DNA from: Caprella mutica
Lineage: Eukaryota > Arthropoda > Malacostraca > Amphipoda > Caprellidae
DNA: 64,000 nt
Direction: 5' to 3'
NCBI GenBank assembly: GCA_947561585.1
Contig: CANNZV010001063.1
Span: forward strand, 1 to 64,000
The position numbers were made by a program, and so were the translations under genes. The notes below the pieces were generated by a model, which was given only the letters and a program-made list of their open reading frames with translations, was not told the DNA's origin and ran no database searches. Each line of letters opens with the position of its first letter. Position 1 is the stretch's first letter. Positions 1-11,324 of the stretch are shown piece after piece.

Positions 1-149
1 AACAAGGCCTTTACTGTCGTGACAGTGGACAGCAGCTGTCCCTCTGTACTAGCATGCCGAGTAGCTCGACTCGCCTCACCCGGTCTCACAAGTGCGAGCT
101 GATGGCTTGAAAATAGACGGTTACTGAACCTACCCTCGCATTGTGTATT

Positions 150-410
150 ATAATATTAATTCATTTTATTAACAATTTATTAATCTAATTAATATTTTAT
201 TAAATTAATTAACAATTTATTAATTTAATTAATAATTAATATTATATTAGCCCAATTTAAATAACAATTAATTATTATTATTTTATTAATTTGATTAATA
301 CCTTTTTACTCTTTTTATTGATTAATAATTAATATTTTTATTAATTTAATAACATTTTATTAATTTATTTAACCTTTATTTAATTTGATTAATATTAAAA
401 ACCTATAGGT
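150..410. repeat. AT-rich TTAATTAA-type simple repeat
   Basis: A run of almost pure A/T built from variations on TTAATTAATATTTTATT. It has no coding potential and reads as degenerate low-complexity DNA. Confidence 0.7.
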
Positions 411-419
411 ATATCTGCA

Positions 420-700
420 TGACGTACGAGTTACTGTTATGTTGCAACACCATGTAAGTTGACATCCGAGTTTCGCAGGCGAGTGGCTGACTCGCCCATG
501 AGTGGCGAGTAAAAACAAAAAAAATGTAGTAACTCGCATGCGAGTTACTTACCTCCTGCACATGACAGTTACTCGGCTGATTCAGTCACACTGTGTGAGT
601 AGCTTCACTAAAGTAACTCGCTAGGCCAACTCGCACGTTTACTCTCACCGTGTAACAAGAACACTCGCTCCATTCGGAGTACAACTCACAATCTGTTTAT
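420..700. repeat. Cluster of ACTCGC/GCGAGT motifs
   Basis: The hexamer ACTCGC or its complement GCGAGT recurs many times in both orientations at irregular spacing, including the palindromic ACTCGCATGCGAGT near 535. The same motif forms the ordered array at 2257-2646 and flanks the Penelope insertion at 7800-7907 and 9412-9512. Dense short motifs in both orientations resemble the subterminal regions of hAT-type transposons. I infer transposon debris but see no defined ends here. Confidence 0.45.
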
Positions 701-954
701 ATGGTGTTGGTAATTTAACAAAATTGTCAGTTGTATATTTGTACTCTCACAAGGCTGAGTGTCAGTGCTCAATCCCCTAGATTTGGGGGTAAACCTCTCA
801 CCACTACGCCAAAAATTGTCATCAATTTGGCTTTTAAGACATACTATCTCTATTATATCTACCATCGCCATCTTTAGGATTTTTTTAACGCTGCTGACAG
901 TTTTATAGAACAAGGCTATATTTAAGCTCTTCAATTAAAGGTTTTATATCTTTG

Positions 955-1220
955 TGTTAGGTAGACTGGTATTCTTCATTTACTGTTACCTCTTCATTTT
1001 CTTCATCCATCCGTGAATTCAGTCACCCGTGCTTGTGACTTCTTTTGTCACATTCACGATACAGTGACTGCATCCATTATCTGTCCCAAAGTGATAGATA
1101 ACTTTGTACATGAAGCCACTTTCTCTCATGTTTGCTTCTTCAAATCTCTTGTTTAAGAAATTTATTTCCGTTTGACGTTAATGATATGGCCCGTGGTTCT
1201 GAATTAGACGTTAAACCCCC
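955..1220 (-). repeat. Dispersed repeat (TTTAACGTC family), reverse copy
   Basis: Read on the minus strand, this begins with GGGGGTTTAACGTC near 1220, continues through a GGAAAGTGGCTTCATG-like stretch and ends in a motif like GGAAGAGGAAAATGAAGAG. The same order of landmarks occurs at 10100-10400 (minus) and at 31430-31560, 50920-51390, 61740-62280 and 62455-62580 (plus). Copies differ in length and are diverged. It may be a SINE or a non-autonomous DNA element. I see no clear RNA polymerase III boxes, so its class is undecided. Confidence 0.55.
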
Positions 1221-1224
1221 TACT

Positions 1225-1680
1225 TAATTAATTCTTTAAACATTAATACCATCGCCAATGGTAGTTGCCTCCAACCAACTGTGAGGTACCCAAAACAGGT
1301 CACCACCAGTGCGATCATCACACTTCTCCCTGACCGACGGCAGAATACTGAAAACAGTGCTCCTCTGAACTGCCAAGCCAACCCACTGCTCTAACCAAAA
1401 GGTCTCTCTCACATCGTCGGTAATGCGATGGCCGATTTCAGCAAGGGGTGCAGCTGTCGTATCACCATAGCTACCTGCCGTTTCCACCACTATGGGTTCG
1501 AATCAATATCGAATGTCCAGAGCCGCGTATTTGCATCGCTTCCTCCTCTCCGCCTCCTTGTCAGCGTTACCAGGTGACAAAGCCGAGTCCATCAAGTGAG
1601 TCGTCGCTTAAGTGTCTACACATGTTGCATCCCAACAAAGACATCTCCCACCAGTAAAAGGGAAGACTGAGATACCACCA
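1225..1680. other. GC-richer unassigned segment
   Basis: This stretch has clearly higher GC than its surroundings. It holds an 84-codon open frame on the minus strand (1236-1490) and a 69-codon frame on the plus strand (1448-1657), neither of which I recognise. It lies directly upstream of the minus-strand TTTAACGTC repeat and may be another module of that repeat. A GGTTCGAATC match at about 1494 resembles a tRNA B box, but no tRNA fold accompanies it. Confidence 0.3.
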
Positions 1681-2256
1681 ACCCCCAGGATATTACCATA
1701 TTTCAATCCGAGATCAGAATGAAAAAGTAATCATTTGTACTGTTCCATATTCATATTAACTAAACTAAACGAAATATAATCATTTATAATTTCTTGTCCG
1801 TAACCTTTACCTGCTCTGACTCTCTCTTCACATAATGCCTATTTAATATGAGAAATTTTCAAGAATACGAAAGATGAAATTAATGGAGTTATGCGTATTT
1901 TTTGAGATAATATTACGAAAGTGTTTTCTATTTTAATGGTGTAAATTTTAGGTAAACAACTCTACATCATCGCTAGATCATTCGCCTATTTTATTTTAAA
2001 GGTCAAACCGTTGCACTCTTCACGATATTATGAATTTTAATTTTTTTTTATTAGAAATACCATATAACGAGAAATCCTCCCGCGAATATTCAAGTTTCAA
2101 AAGTTGTGACATACACAATACATAGATTTATGTTATTTCTAGTTAATAATGATTAATTCGTAACAGTAGTATTGTGAAGAGTGCAGCAAACCTGCTATTG
2201 AAATAAATATTGCTTCTCACTAGAATTTTCATTTATTATTAAAAATTTGAATTTCT

Positions 2257-2646
2257 TACTCGCAAATTAAATTCTCACTCGCATTTTGAAGTTATACTCG
2301 CAAATTAAATTCTCACTCGCATTTTTAAAGTTATACTCGCAAATTGAATTCTCACTCGCATTTTGAAGTTATACTCGCAAATTAAATTCTCACTCGCATT
2401 TTGAAGTTATACTCGCAAATTAAATTCTCACTCGCATTTTGAAGTTATACTCGCAAATTAAATTCTCACTCGCATTTTTAAAGTTATACTCGCAAATTGA
2501 ATTCTCACTCGCATTTTGAAGTTATACTCGCAAATTAAATTCTCACTCGCATTTTTAAAGTTATACTCGCAAATTGAATTCTCACTCGCATTTTGAAGTT
2601 ATACTCGCAAATTAAATTCTCACTCGCATTTTAAAGTTATACTCGC
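2257..2646. repeat. Minisatellite, ~38-bp unit, about 10 copies
   Basis: The tandem unit alternates ACTCGCAAATTAAATTCTC with ACTCGCATTTTGAAGTTAT. Some units carry a 2-bp longer TTTTTAAAG variant. Both half-units begin with ACTCGC, so the array looks like an amplified duplication of the ACTCGC motif that also flanks the Penelope element at 7800-7907. Confidence 0.9.
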
Positions 2647-2649
2647 AGA

Positions 2650-4520
2650 TTGTATTTCCACTTTCATTTTGACAGGTATGCACCGCTTAAATTTATCACC
2701 AAATAATGCCAAGTCCTAGTGGAAATGGTAATTACAACGATATAGGATAATAGCATCTAAAGAATTGTTACTCCTCAAATCTTATCGTTTTCTATGAGTT
2801 TCGATAAAAAAGAACACTTGTTGAGGGGTAAGCTATAAGCGTTGTGACAAAAGTTCAAAGAAGCGACTGACTGACTGGGCCAATGTAGCAGATATGAATT
2901 TTCAATTGCTAATCTGTACTACAAATCCATATATCTGTAATTTTTTCATGGAAATTTGATAAATTGAAGTGAACTCATTTGTGTCATGCTGTCTGGTATC
3001 CTTATGCTACTGTATCCTGGATCACTTCAACATGATAGTTTAATTTTGAAAAATATAAGAATAAACAATATTGTATTATGTGCATTCCTATTAAGTAAAT
3101 GAAAATATTCCGGTAAAAAATATGACTTCATCATGAAAAAATGCACGATAAAAATGATAACTAAATAACAAATGAAGATTATCAAGTCACGAGTGTATTC
3201 GTCAAAATAGGGTCTCTGGAAAATTTCTAAATTTGAAATTAGCAATTCGGATATTGCAACGTAAGAAACTGAATGTTGATAATAAAATGGAGATTATTCA
3301 ACATATTTAACAAGGCTTATGGTATTCAAAGGTGACGTCATTATCCTCACACAAGTACAATTATATATTAAAAACAGAATGAATTTACTATGAATGACGT
3401 ATGGATTCCTTAGTGTTTCACCACTTGTACACTTCATCCGATTTTTTTTTGTATCACACATATAGTGAGCGTTGTTTCAATGGACGTTTTAACCCGAATT
3501 CATCTTCTGGATGAGAAGAACGTTATTTTATGGACCTCTAGCGATAGCTCTATTATAAATAATATACGTTGTTTATTTGCTTTGGAATGCTTCGTGAAAA
3601 ATTATAAAAAACTAGTTTATTTATGATCATAATTGTTCAATACTACTTGATCGCTGAATAATTATTTAGCAATCTATGGAATGTTCTATATTTAGTACTA
3701 TGTAATAGGAGACAGTTGATGTTGGCCGATGACAGTTTGGTATTAGAGTGCAGATGGTTAATTGTGCGGTGTGATTTTTATTGTTCGCATGAATATACAC
3801 AGATAATTAGGATGTGAAGTTCAGCTTACTGGTGTGAATGCTGTTCGTTGTTTCACGTTGTAATGTAATTACTGATTATCTAATTGAAGTTATTTCTTAG
3901 TGTGTATTATTTGCTCGTTGGTGCATAACGTCTAAGTTTTGATGGTGGGACAATTTTCTGTTTAGTCTATCTATGAATAATATATATATATATATATTCT
4001 GTTTAAGATTTTAATTAGATTTGGAGGCTCTCGATGGAAAGCCTATTTGCGCCTAAAATTCCTTTTAGTCATTATGTATTATTCAAATAAATTTTGTAAA
4101 GAAAATTGTTGCTCTAATTGTAAAGTATTGTTTGTTTAATTTTGTGCAATTACATCTATTTACTCATATAGATATATTATTATAAGTCTTAAAGCATTAC
4201 TGATTTTTATGAATACTAATGTCATATGTTGAATGCATAAAAAACCTGTCCAATAATGCTATGAATTTTGAGCCATTTATTGTAAAAATTCTAGCTTTAC
4301 TTTGAACCCTTCTATTTATTCCAAAATCAGCATATTTTATTTTTGTTTTTTTCTACACATTGCCCTTTATACATCAGACAACGGTTTGAAAATAAATATA
4401 AAAGAATAAATCAAATAAACTTCAAATCGATAATAGTTAAAAAGTTTAAATAGAAGAAGATAATTATAGTAGTGTTCCATGTGTTCAAGTTATATATGAT
4501 AGTATTTTAGTAACTTATCA
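2650..4520. other. Unannotated AT-rich DNA
   Basis: I see no gene, transposon end or tandem array here beyond a (TA)n tract at about 3979-3998. The one listed-size minus-strand frame (3027-3245, 72 codons) is hydrophobic and AT-driven, with no recognisable domain. Confidence 0.6.
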
Positions 4521-4584
4521 CTAGGGATGTGACAATATGCAGCATAAAATATGCATAATTTTTGACGCGATATGCAGCATATTA

Positions 4585-5881
4585 TAGGGTGGGGCGTAAG
4601 TTTGGAAGCAATTTTTCAAACATTAATATAATTCTTAAAAATAAGTTCCTAAGTAGGTGATAGGGTTTGAACTATAGTAGAGACACTACATTATGATGTC
4701 GCAGTGTTATTTGTTACAAAAATTTAGTCAATTCAAAAATGTCAGACAAAAGAGAAGCCATTATTGCTCTACACCGTGCCGAGAAGTCGGATTCCGTCAT
4801 TTCAAAGACTCTCTCAATAGCGAGATCGACTGTTTGGAAGTGTGTGAAGCGTTTTAATGAGAGAGGAGACTTGACTGATCGTCCAAGAAGTGGTAGACCA
4901 CGCTCACAACGCACCAAACAACTGATAAAATGTGCCCGAGAGAAGATCAGGAGGAACCCGAAAAGGTCAATACGATTGTTAGCCAAAACAGCTAATGTGA
5001 GTCCCAGAACAATGAGAAGAGTTGTCAAAGAAGACCTAAAGATGTCCTCTTTCACCCTCCAAAAGAGACAGACTCTGTCAGAAGCTGTAAAGAAAAAGAG
5101 ATTGGAGAGAAGCAAAGCACTTCTGAGAGAATTGAAGTCTGGTACGGCTGGTGAAATTGTTTGGTCTGACGAAAAAAATTTCACAGTGGAAATGGCTCAC
5201 AACCGGAGGAATGACAGAATAATTGGTAAAAGTGCAAAAGACATCCCATACAACCAAAAAACTGTCCACAGAACCATGAAACCTGCTTCAGTAATGGTCT
5301 GGGCCGCCGTTTCAGAAACTTGGAGATCTCCTTTAATTTTTGTGGAACAAGGCGCCAAAATCAATGCTAAATGTTATATTGAGAATATTTCGACGCCAAT
5401 GTTAGAGTCAGCTAAGGATCACTTCGGTAATGACACTCTATGGACATTTCAGCAAGACTGCGCGACTTCACATACTGCAAATGACACTCAAAACTGGTGC
5501 CATGACCATTTTCCACGGTTTTGGTCCAAAGAAATGTGGCCTCCCTGCTCCCCAGATGTTAATCCTATGGACTTTTCGGTATGGTCCATTCTTGAATCAA
5601 AGGCCTGTGGTAAATTCCATCGCAGTGTGGATGATTTAAAGCGTTCGCTCCAGAGATCTTGGAAGGAAATTTCACAAGAACAGTTGCGTGCCGCAGTAGG
5701 AGGAGTTCGGAGGAGATTTGAGGCTATTATTAAAAACAAGGGGGGACATTTTGAATAAATTTATGATTTTTGAATTCTTAAAACCCTTATGTAATAATAC
5801 ATAACTGTAAATTATTAAATATATTTTTCGTTGGATTATAATATGCACTTTCATTTGCTTCCAAACTTACGCCCCACCCTG
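4585..5881 (+). mobile_element. Complete maT-type (DD37D) mariner transposon
   Basis: Inverted ends match over 26 bp: AGGGTGGGGCGTAAGTTTGG.. at 4586-4611 and its complement at 5855-5880. The outermost base differs, T on the left and C on the right arm. TA dinucleotides flank both ends (4583-4584, 5882-5883), as expected for the TA target duplication of Tc1/mariner elements. Total length is 1297 bp, with one transposase frame and no visible break. The near-perfect ends and open frame point to a recent insertion. Confidence 0.95.
4739..5758 (+). CDS. Tc1/mariner superfamily transposase, maT clade (DD37D)
   Basis: This 339-residue enzyme would cut and paste the surrounding element. The N-terminal ~110 residues form the paired-type DNA-binding region: two helix-turn-helix segments separated by a GRPR linker at residues 52-55. 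The catalytic residues are visible: D144 in WSDEKNFT, D240 in FQQDCATSH, and D278 in SPDVNPMDFSVW. There are 37 residues between the last two, the spacing that defines the maT (DD37D) clade rather than mariner DD34D or Tc1 DD34E. The length fits the family. The start is the first ATG after the 5' end and gives an intact helix-turn-helix. The frame is uninterrupted, so the protein may be functional, but activity cannot be judged from sequence alone. A diverged, broken relative lies at 6912-7130 on the opposite strand. Confidence 0.95.
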   Translation: MSDKREAIIALHRAEKSDSVISKTLSIARSTVWKCVKRFNERGDLTDRPRSGRPRSQRTKQLIKCAREKIRRNPKRSIRLLAKTANVSPRTMRRVVKEDLKMSSFTLQKRQTLSEAVKKKRLERSKALLRELKSGTAGEIVWSDEKNFTVEMAHNRRNDRIIGKSAKDIPYNQKTVHRTMKPASVMVWAAVSETWRSPLIFVEQGAKINAKCYIENISTPMLESAKDHFGNDTLWTFQQDCATSHTANDTQNWCHDHFPRFWSKEMWPPCSPDVNPMDFSVWSILESKACGKFHRSVDDLKRSLQRSWKEISQEQLRAAVGGVRRRFEAIIKNKGGHFE

Positions 5882-5989
5882 TATATGCCTATTTCTGCAT
5901 ATAATTTGCAAAAAGTCAATGTGCATATATGCAGAACTAAAATGCATATTGGAAATATGCATATTATATGCCAGAATTTATTCAAAATA

Positions 5990-6910
5990 GTGTGCATATA
6001 GTGTGTTGCCCAAAGTTTATTACGGAATTTAAAATAAAGTTAATGTGTATATATAGTTATGTTTTGAATGTAACTGTACTTTGGTGGTTTGAATGTAAAT
6101 CACAATAAATCGGTGAAATCTCAAGTTTTTATTTTTACTGCGAAATGTTTAACGTTAGAAAACAAAATATAACAAAGCTGTTTCAAATTTAGTCTTTTTT
6201 AATAGTTAGTCAATTTCAAACATACACATTCAATTTCAAACAGTGGAATTGGACTTTATTGTTAAATGGTATTTCAGGTTTCCAAAAGTGAATCTCCTAT
6301 TATCTGCTAATGTAGTTCTATACTGGAAAAGAACCCGTTCTACTTCACAAGAAAGAAGAGGAGTAAATGTTTCCTTCAGCCAAATATAGTCTTCTAAAGT
6401 TGTAAACTATCCAACATTCATATATCACATTCAGTTCATTACTTTAGTCATGACTTGAAAATCATAAACCATCTTGTTAGACCAGCGGTTCCCTTTAAAC
6501 TTAAAGGATCCCCAGCTATAAGCCGCGACACTAAGTTATTAAATGAAAAATTTAAACTGTTTCGTGTTTAATTACTTAAATAAATTATATATGTATATAT
6601 ATATATATATATATATACTTGCTATAAGTTTTGATATTTTTTGAGTAGTACAACTCTCTAAAATAATTGTACCTATTCATTTCATTCAATAACTACTAGT
6701 CGTATTATTTATTAATACATTCTGATATTCTGTTTAATGGGATATTCAGTTCGAGCTGTTAGAATTCTGTTAGATTGTACTAATTTTGGGCCTTTGGAGG
6801 AATTTAATTTAATAAGGTAAAGAAAACGAATATGACTGTGGAGTACAATGGGCAACGAAGATAAAATTGTTTGGGGATTAAATGACTGGGATCAACCGGC
6901 AGTGATAAAT
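5990..6910. other. AT-rich spacer with (TA)n microsatellite
   Basis: No gene seen. A (TA)n tract lies at about 6589-6617. CAGCGGTTCCCTTTAAACTT at about 6483 resembles a hAT terminus (CAGYGGTTCYCAAACTT type), but no partner end or target duplication was found. Confidence 0.5.
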
Positions 6911-6911
6911 T

Positions 6912-7130
6912 AACCTGAAACGAGTTTAGGGCTTTTCATCAGACCAAACAATCTAACCAGCCGTGCCAGACTTCAATTCTCTCAAAAGAACTCCAATCTT
7001 TTTGCTTTACAGCTGTTGACAGGGATTGTCTCTTTTGAAGAGTTAAGGATTTCATTTTCAGGTCTTCATGGACAACTCGTCTCATGGTTCTGGTACTCAT
7101 ATCAGCTGTTTTGGCCAGAAAACGCATGGA
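6912..7130 (-). pseudogene. maT transposase fragment
   Basis: The minus-strand translation from 7127 (MRFLAKTADMSTRTMRRVV..) aligns closely with residues 78-120 of the intact transposase at 4739-5758. It includes the AKTA..S.RTMRRVV.EDLKM block and the TLQKRQ block. Downstream the match continues in shifted frames to a WSDEK-like motif at about 6930, so at least one indel has broken it. Only the middle of the gene survives and no inverted ends were found. The divergence shows it is a separate, older insertion. Confidence 0.8.
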
Positions 7131-7134
7131 TCTT

Positions 7135-7795
7135 CTTTGGTTCCTCCTAATTTACTCTCTAATGCATTTTATCATTAGTTTAGACCAGGGTTTCTCAAAG
7201 TGATCCGCTGTGAACCTATGAACCAAAGGTCGGTTCATGGCGAACCCCCATCTGGTTCGTGGCATTTTCGACTATTTTAAGTAGTTATATAGTTTCCTTT
7301 TATAATCGAGGTGGTCATTTAATGTAATTTATTTCTAAAACAGAAATTTGCGAGAGTGTTACATCTGTATATGTGTAATTGTGTATATAGTGTAAAATCT
7401 TCCTGATAGTACAGACAGATAATCATTAAAAAGCATATAATCAAGCGAAGAATGGTATAACTAATGTTATTTAATAAAGCACTATTTTCTTTAAAAACAT
7501 GGAGAATTCAGTCGCTATATTTTATAAAGATATGTTTATGTGACACATGCAAAAATATTTCTTACAAATTTCTTTATCTAATTAATCTCATCTGGATAGT
7601 GACGATTAATTGAGTACAATTAGATGATGAACATTATTATCGAATATTGATACTTATTTCAGAAAGTTAGCATGAAAATATTAGTCTCAACAATTATCTC
7701 AATTTTCTTTATCTACGTACTGTATGGACTTTGAGACATGAATCTCATTAAATACAAATTTTATAAGATCATGTGTAATGAAAACGACGCCTGCA
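7135..7795. other. Unannotated AT-rich DNA
   Basis: Nothing coding seen. CAGGGTTTCTCAAAGTG at about 7186 resembles a hAT-type terminus, followed by a GGTTCATGGCGAACCC segment with short repeated GGTTC/GAACC motifs. No matching opposite end is visible. Confidence 0.4.
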
Positions 7796-7799
7796 TGTA

Positions 7800-7907
7800 C
7801 TTGCAATTTAAATTTCTTACTCGCATTTTGAATTCATACTCGCAATTTGAATTTCTTACTCACATTTTAAAATTCCCTCTCACATTCAAAATACTCACTC
7901 ACAATAT
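7800..7907. repeat. ACTCGC/ACTCAC motif array, left of Penelope insertion
   Basis: Repeats of the type TTACTCGCATTTTGAATT are related to the array at 2257-2646. This array resumes at 9412 after the Penelope element, which shows the retroelement landed inside it. Confidence 0.6.
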
Positions 7908-7919
7908 ATCTCTTTTTGA

Positions 7920-8140
7920 TGATGAAGATAAAAACAAGGGTGGTAATGAAAAATCATCCTCAGGAAAACCTAAACATATCTTAATTCTACTATATAAATA
8001 CAAAATTCTCCTATCTAGGATACAGAAATCAATAAATATCACTAATGTTACAATTAATTAAGTTAAATAAACAAATAAATGAACTCGGTGAAAAACAATC
8101 TACATATAAAATAAAAAATCATTTTAAAATAAGTAATTCA
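7920..8140. repeat. Left inverted arm of Penelope element
   Basis: Near-exact reverse complement of 9118-9375. It lacks about 45 bp that the right arm has around 9305-9350. The arms could fold into a stem of roughly 220 bp in RNA or single-stranded DNA. Confidence 0.88.
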
Positions 8141-8144
8141 AATT

Positions 8145-9138
8145 TTGAGCCATTGGCTCAATAATTGTCCTTCTGACTTCAAACCAGTAGTTTATAAAAG
8201 ATACATTGACGATACTTTCATTCTTTTTAGGCACAGTTCTCACATTACAAAATTTCTAAACTATTTAAATTCTCAACATTCTAATATTAAATTCACTTGT
8301 GAGACTGAAATTGATTCCAAATTAAATTTCTTAAGACGTTTTGATAAGTAGAGAAAATGATAAATTTATTACTTCTGTATATCGCAAGAAAACGTTCACT
8401 GGCCTTGGTATGAAATTTAATTCTTTTATTCCTTTTAGTTTTAAACTCAATATTATTTCATGTTTAGTTTATAGGGCCTTTAGGATTTGTTCTAATGTAA
8501 CTTTGTTTGAAAATGAATTGTCTTATCTTAGGGAATATTTTTTGAGAAATAAGTTCACAAACAAAATTATAGATAGTATGTTTAGGAAGACCATAGACAA
8601 TTTATATAATCCACCTCCTTCTAAAATAACTTGTTCTAGGAAACCAATTTATGTCAAGTTAGAATATTTAGGCCATTATTCCAATGTCCTCAAACGTAAA
8701 TTAACATCTTTAATTAGTAAGTTTTATCCTCAGATCGATCCTAAATTCATTTTTAATTCTTCTAACACTATTGGCAATATGTTTAAGTATAAGGACAAAC
8801 TCCCACCTTTACTTGTTTCCAACGTCATTTATAAATTCACTTGCGGACAATGCTCCGCGGCCTACATAGGCGAGACAAGGAAACAATTAAAGGTTCGAGT
8901 TTGTCAACACAGAGGAGTTTCCTTCAGAAACCCCTTTACTGTTTTATCTAATCAAGAAAATAGCAAAATTTTAAACCATTCATAAAATAATAACCATCAA
9001 ATTTCGGAAAATGATTTCAAAATTTTATCAACATGCAATAGTTACGATTTGAGGACATTGGAATCCATTTTTATTTATGAACAGAAGCCCCAATTAAATT
9101 CACAAGGTGCTTCAACTGAATTATTTATTTTAAAATGA
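8145..9138 (+). pseudogene. Penelope reverse transcriptase (C-terminal part) with GIY-YIG endonuclease, broken
   Basis: The first reading block (8145-8351) carries KRYIDDTFIL, the catalytic YIDD of the reverse transcriptase palm, and ends in a frame break at about 8335-8350. The second block (8341-8985) resumes with TSVYRKKTFTG, a block typical of Penelope. It continues to a GIY-YIG endonuclease: VIYKFTCGQCSAAYIGETRK at about 8830-8885, with the paired cysteines usual in these elements. A stop codon at 8983-8985 interrupts the frame, after which the same frame continues through LRTLESIFIYEQKPQLN to a stop at about 9138. The N-terminal half of the polymerase is missing, so this is a 5'-truncated and mutated copy with no coding capacity. 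Confidence 0.87.
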
Positions 9139-9375
9139 TTTTTTATTTTATATGTAGATTGTTTTTCACTGAGTTCATTTATTTGTTTATTTAACTTAAT
9201 TAATTGTAACATTAGTGATATTTATTGATTTCTGTATCCTAGATAGGAGAATTTTGTATTTATATAGTAGAATTAAGATATGTTTAGGTTTTCCTGAGGA
9301 TGATTTTTTGAAAAAATCGAAAGCTTGAAGAAATATGGACTTTTTTATTACCACCCTTTTTTTTATCTTCATCAT
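9118..9375. repeat. Right inverted arm of Penelope element
   Basis: Reverse complement of 7920-8140. It is followed by about 24 bp (to 9399) before the 12-bp target duplication. Confidence 0.88.
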
Positions 9376-9411
9376 TAAAATTCGGTTTCCACGGAACAAA
9401 TCTCTTTTTGA

Positions 9412-9530
9412 CTGTCACTTGCAGTTTACTCGCACTCGTAGTTTTACACTCGCACTCGCATTTTTTCACTCGCACTCGCATTTTTTGACTCAATACTCGC
9501 TACTCGCAGTTCGGTGCACCTCTAGAAATT
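9412..9530. repeat. ACTCGC array ending in a hAT-like terminus
   Basis: Repeats of CACTCGCACTCGCATTTTTT continue the array interrupted by the Penelope element. They end in GCAGTTCGGTGCACCTCTAG at about 9505-9525. Read in reverse, TAGAGGTGCACCGAACTG resembles the short terminal repeat of some hAT transposons. The matching left end was not found. Confidence 0.4.
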
Positions 9531-10099
9531 AGTAGTGCCTACAAAATTACTCACTTCGTTTGTATGAAATCCGAAACCGCTAAAAGTTGCGAATCAGATA
9601 CCCAAAATAATATGTATCCAATTTAGTTTTTGCCTTGCAGCAGTGGAGTTCAGACACTGAGTATATATAGGTATGGAGGCAGCATGCCATGCAAGGAAAA
9701 GTGATGCCAAAAAGTGGCGCCATGGGCGTGTCTTCCCCCAATGCACCCCTGCCACTTGGTTCAATGGGGTCGTATGCCCCTCCTCCAATGCTCAGTGCTA
9801 ATCGAGTAACAGTCGAGGGAGGTTTTGCTGTTCTGTACTGTTTGCAGCTATCACAATTTTGATAACAAATTATTAACCAATTGTGATGGTATTTTATTTA
9901 TGGAAACATATTGTTTACTAATTGTCGCAATTGGTGAGATTTCTGAAAACATTATTTTTTACAGTTGGCTTCTCATTCAATTTTCTTGTATTTATATTAA
10001 AAGTTAAATTAAAAAAGTTAAACTATCATAATTGTTTTAATCACAACTCATTTTTAACACTACTTTCTGGTTTAGAGGATAATGCTAATGTAGGCTTGC

Positions 10100-10400
10100 A
10101 TGCTTCATTTACTATCTCTTCTCATCTTCCTCTTAGAGTTTTTGCTAGGTAGGAATTTAGGTTTCATTAACTTAACATCAACTCTTCATTTTCCTCTTCC
10201 ATATGTCAGTTCCATTTTTCGCAACCACATTCTTTTTGATTAAGGAACTGATTTTCTTCATACCTGAGCTTGGCCAACGAATCGTGGTAGATAAATTTGT
10301 TCACTGAGCCACTTTTCTTTCTGACTGACTCTTCGAGTCCCTTGTATCTAACTTCCTTTTGATATTAGCGATATAGTTTTTGGTTCCGAAACAGACTTCA
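10100..10400 (-). repeat. Dispersed repeat (TTTAACGTC family), reverse copy
   Basis: It shares the landmark order of the copy at 955-1220: on the minus strand a GGTTCCGAAACC-like start, then GTCAGAAAGAAAAGTGGCTC, then GGAAGAGGAAAATGAAGAG. It is diverged and lies inside the inverted-repeat-bounded segment. Confidence 0.5.
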
Positions 10401-11324
10401 ATTCTGTGAGGCATAAAATTTGAGAATAACAAAGTACCAAGTTGCATAGGTGGTTTTTATTATTATATTATTAAACTCAATAGAACTGAATGTAAATGAA
10501 AATAATATGATGCATTATAAATTTATAAGGTGGGAGATATTTTATCCCACCATGCAACTTATGTTCATGAATGATATTTTATGGTGGTTTACGTATTATT
10601 CCACCATGTTATATATGTAACAAAATAGGTAAGTTAAACCCCTTTCATATATATTGATTGCATTTGTACATAAAATACTTTTATTTTTCATTAACTTCCG
10701 TTATATGGTAATTAATACATATATTTTCTCCATGCTGATCAGATGTCAACAAGAGTTATAAGTATATTTAAATTTTACATTCAATCTAATAGAATGATCA
10801 AGTCGTGACGTCACACAAGGTTTCTCGATATAACTGTTAAGGCCATTGCTTCTTTTTTCTTAGAATGTAATTTATTCTCAAACTTTCGTACAATAAATTA
10901 GTCGAAAATAGTCAGTAGCATTGTCTTTCTTTTAGAGAAGTATATGCTTTGACCAATGGATAAATTCTTATATTTTTTATTGTTTAATAGTATTTTTTGT
11001 TGCGAATTTATTATGATTTGAGCATACATTCTCTCTGTTCATCTTGTTATTACTGTAATAAAATTATAGTTTTAGTGAGATGTCAAAGTAAAGTTAGTAA
11101 TCAAATAGTAGGTACACTTTTTTATCATAGAAATTATCTGTATTCGTAAGTAACTATTGAATCTTTAAAAAATACGGTTTCGAGAAGTGCATGAGGTAGA
11201 GCGAGTCTAACACGCACATCATCACCTTTCCGTGCATTCTGTTAAACTGATGTGAGTGGGAGGGGCGCCCTTGGTTTAGACCACAGTATAAAAAATATAC
11301 ATAGTAATGACAATAGAGTGATAA

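Larger units (their letters stand above)
4524..5990. mobile_element. hAT-like AT-rich element interrupted by the mariner (left end only)
   Basis: Sequence on both sides of the mariner is dominated by the motif ATATGCAT/GCATAT. The left edge, CTAGGGATGTGACA at 4523-4536, resembles the hAT-like terminus TAGGGCTGTGACA at 17690. I infer that the mariner jumped into a hAT-type element with GCATAT subterminal repeats. No matching right terminus was found, so the outer limit is a guess. Confidence 0.35.
7920..9399 (+). mobile_element. Penelope-like retroelement, 5'-truncated, with inverted terminal arms
   Basis: The element is bounded by a perfect 12-bp direct repeat ATCTCTTTTTGA (7908-7919 and 9400-9411), read as the target-site duplication. 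Its ends are inverted copies of each other: 7920-8140 matches the complement of 9118-9375, except for about 45 bp missing from the left arm. Inverted terminal copies are a known arrangement in Penelope elements. Between the arms lies a partial reverse transcriptase plus GIY-YIG endonuclease. The insertion split an ACTCGC-rich array. Confidence 0.88.

Noticed and set aside
1485..1515. tRNA-like B box GGTTCGAATC
   Set aside because: There is no A box at the right distance and no cloverleaf can be drawn, so a tRNA or clear tRNA-derived SINE is not supported.
4714..5739. Minus-strand frames across the mariner
   Set aside because: They are antisense shadows of the intact transposase.
6483..7205. 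hAT-type CAGCGGTTCCC and CAGGGTTTCTC tips as ends of one element
   Set aside because: Both face the same direction and no 8-bp duplication was found, so they cannot be paired with confidence.
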